Assembly: GCA_900766915.1 (NCBI GenBank)
Contig: CAAFXE010000242.1
Coordinates: forward strand, 1 to 30,850
Direction of reading: 5' to 3'
Source: Lachnospiraceae bacterium
Lineage (GTDB): Bacteria; Bacillota; Clostridia; Lachnospirales; Lachnospiraceae
Length of the DNA: 30,850 nt
The position numbers were made by a program, and so were the translations under genes. Under the pieces are notes generated by a model that saw nothing but the letters and a program-made list of their open reading frames with translations, made no database searches and was not told where the DNA came from. Shown here in pieces: positions 30,155-30,850 of the stretch (the stretch's first letter is position 1; every line of letters begins with the position of its first letter).

Positions 30155-30850
30155 TTATTTTATCTGTTCAATCAATTTCTGTACTTCTTCCACAGATATT
30201 TCTAATGCATCAGCAATCTCCTCAATTGATTTACCTTTAGCAATTTTTTTCTGGATAATGTCTATGCGTGCCCTTTCTAATCCCTTTTCTAATCCTTGTT
30301 GCAACCCTTCTTTTAAGCCCTCCTGCCTTCCCTTGGCGGCAGCCAGTTCTTTTAGATCACGTTCATAAAGCTCTTGGTCAAATGTTTCTAATATACTCAT
30401 GTGAACCTCCCCACGCTGTTTGGTCAAAATATCCTTGAGGATTCCTTGTTCTATACATTCGTTGATTGCAAGGTCAATGGCATCACTAAGACTCAACTCC
30501 GGATCTTTGGCATAACGTCTTACGGTGTCGATGAATTCTGTATATTCCGCAAGAGGCCGGCATTTCTCCATCAGCTCCCGGTTATGTCCATAATTGATGT
30601 TCAACATTACTGCCTCGCATTCCAGACAGCCGCCATCTGTGAGAAAGGCGTCGGAAAGACGCAGTACCTGACGGTCAGGTTCCTCTTTCAAACCATTGTA
30701 AAATACAATGTACTGGGGTGTGGGAATCTTCTGTAAGGTTTCGCTAAATACATTCATTTTCCTTTGGTCAACGTATTTGCTGTAAAGCCTTGAAAAATAG
30801 AAAAATCCCCGAAGCGGCATGTTCGGATTATAGGTACTTTGATGTTCATA
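30155..30850 (-). CDS. Rpn/PD-(D/E)XK-type nuclease (transposase_31-like), 5' end outside the window
   Basis: The frame is open to the window edge: ten codons (YEHQSTYNPN) precede the internal Met at 30820. The visible 231 residues start at the EHQS part of the nuclease motif, followed by PLRGFFYFSRLY, KIPTPQYIVFYNG and the helical tail with repeated EGLKEGLQQGLEKGLE. This matches the C-terminal two thirds of Rpn-type recombination-promoting nucleases, where the metal-binding D and E-x-K/Q residues lie mostly upstream. Such genes are multicopy in gut Clostridia and may move DNA independently of RecA. The N-terminus cannot be judged here. Confidence 0.85.
   Translation of the reverse strand, partial: YEHQSTYNPNMPLRGFFYFSRLYSKYVDQRKMNVFSETLQKIPTPQYIVFYNGLKEEPDRQVLRLSDAFLTDGGCLECEAVMLNINYGHNRELMEKCRPLAEYTEFIDTVRRYAKDPELSLSDAIDLAINECIEQGILKDILTKQRGEVHMSILETFDQELYERDLKELAAAKGRQEGLKEGLQQGLEKGLERARIDIIQKKIAKGKSIEEIADALEISVEEVQKLIEQIK

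Noticed and set aside
30155..30180. Reverse copy of the 26-bp element in the Rpn gene (ATCTGTTCAATC)
   Set aside because: It is explained by the coding sequence for the C-terminal LIEQIK and matches only about 11 positions.

Overview
The window reads like a chromosomal segment of an anaerobic gut Lachnospiraceae-type Clostridium (Bacillota). The evidence is the A+G-rich Shine-Dalgarno sites, the moderate G+C content, the separate IMP cyclohydrolase and AICAR transformylase genes under a ZTP riboswitch, the thiW/cytX thiamine-salvage operon under a TPP riboswitch, a DUF5692 membrane protein, and PadR/DUF2812 and Rpn-type genes. No rRNA, tRNA, phage or CRISPR locus was recognised. Species is not assigned.

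Layout. 1-160: an unassigned structured RNA, then cbiC (cobalamin synthesis), convergent with a PLP aminotransferase. 2.2-7.5 kb: hypB, a 922-residue iron-sulfur flavoprotein, hypA and a DUF5692 membrane protein. These look like one operon that has Ni-insertion factors but no hydrogenase. 7.6-8.2 kb: lexA. 8.25-10.44 kb: ZTP riboswitch, purO-type cyclohydrolase and stand-alone AICAR transformylase, the last two steps of IMP synthesis. 10.5-11.3 kb: ZIP metal transporter (minus strand). 11.56-12.6 kb: an RsmH-like methyltransferase with an N-terminal extension. 12.6-17.9 kb: promoter, TPP riboswitch, terminator, a second TPP-like half-aptamer, then thiW-thiM-thiE-HAD phosphatase-thiD-cytX. 18.1-23.7 kb: lactose module with a LacL/LacM two-subunit beta-galactosidase, an AraC regulator and a GPH-type sugar transporter; the two promoters share an almost identical candidate operator. 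23.8-25.75 kb: a decayed BlaI/BlaR1-type pair. 25.9-27.8 kb: SIMPL-domain protein, lipoprotein and small membrane protein. 27.87-28.2 kb: remnants of small genes. 28.2-30.0 kb: PadR regulator with two operators and its DUF2812 partner. 30.1-30.85 kb: hairpins and the 3' part of an Rpn-type nuclease that runs off the window.

Three families of dispersed intergenic elements cut across these units. The first is a 26-bp element (arms GTATCTG and CAGATAC around a conserved 12-nt core) found eight times on the plus strand, plus one degenerate reverse copy; five copies lie 24-55 nt before a start codon. The second is a long CCCCTTATGATGAGG terminator hairpin, found twice. The third is an ATTCATGACAATAGAAAGC hairpin, found twice in opposite orientation. 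The 26-bp element, the second TPP-like aptamer and the orphan hypBA operon are the best candidates for undescribed biology. All functional calls come from reading motifs by eye; no database search was made.
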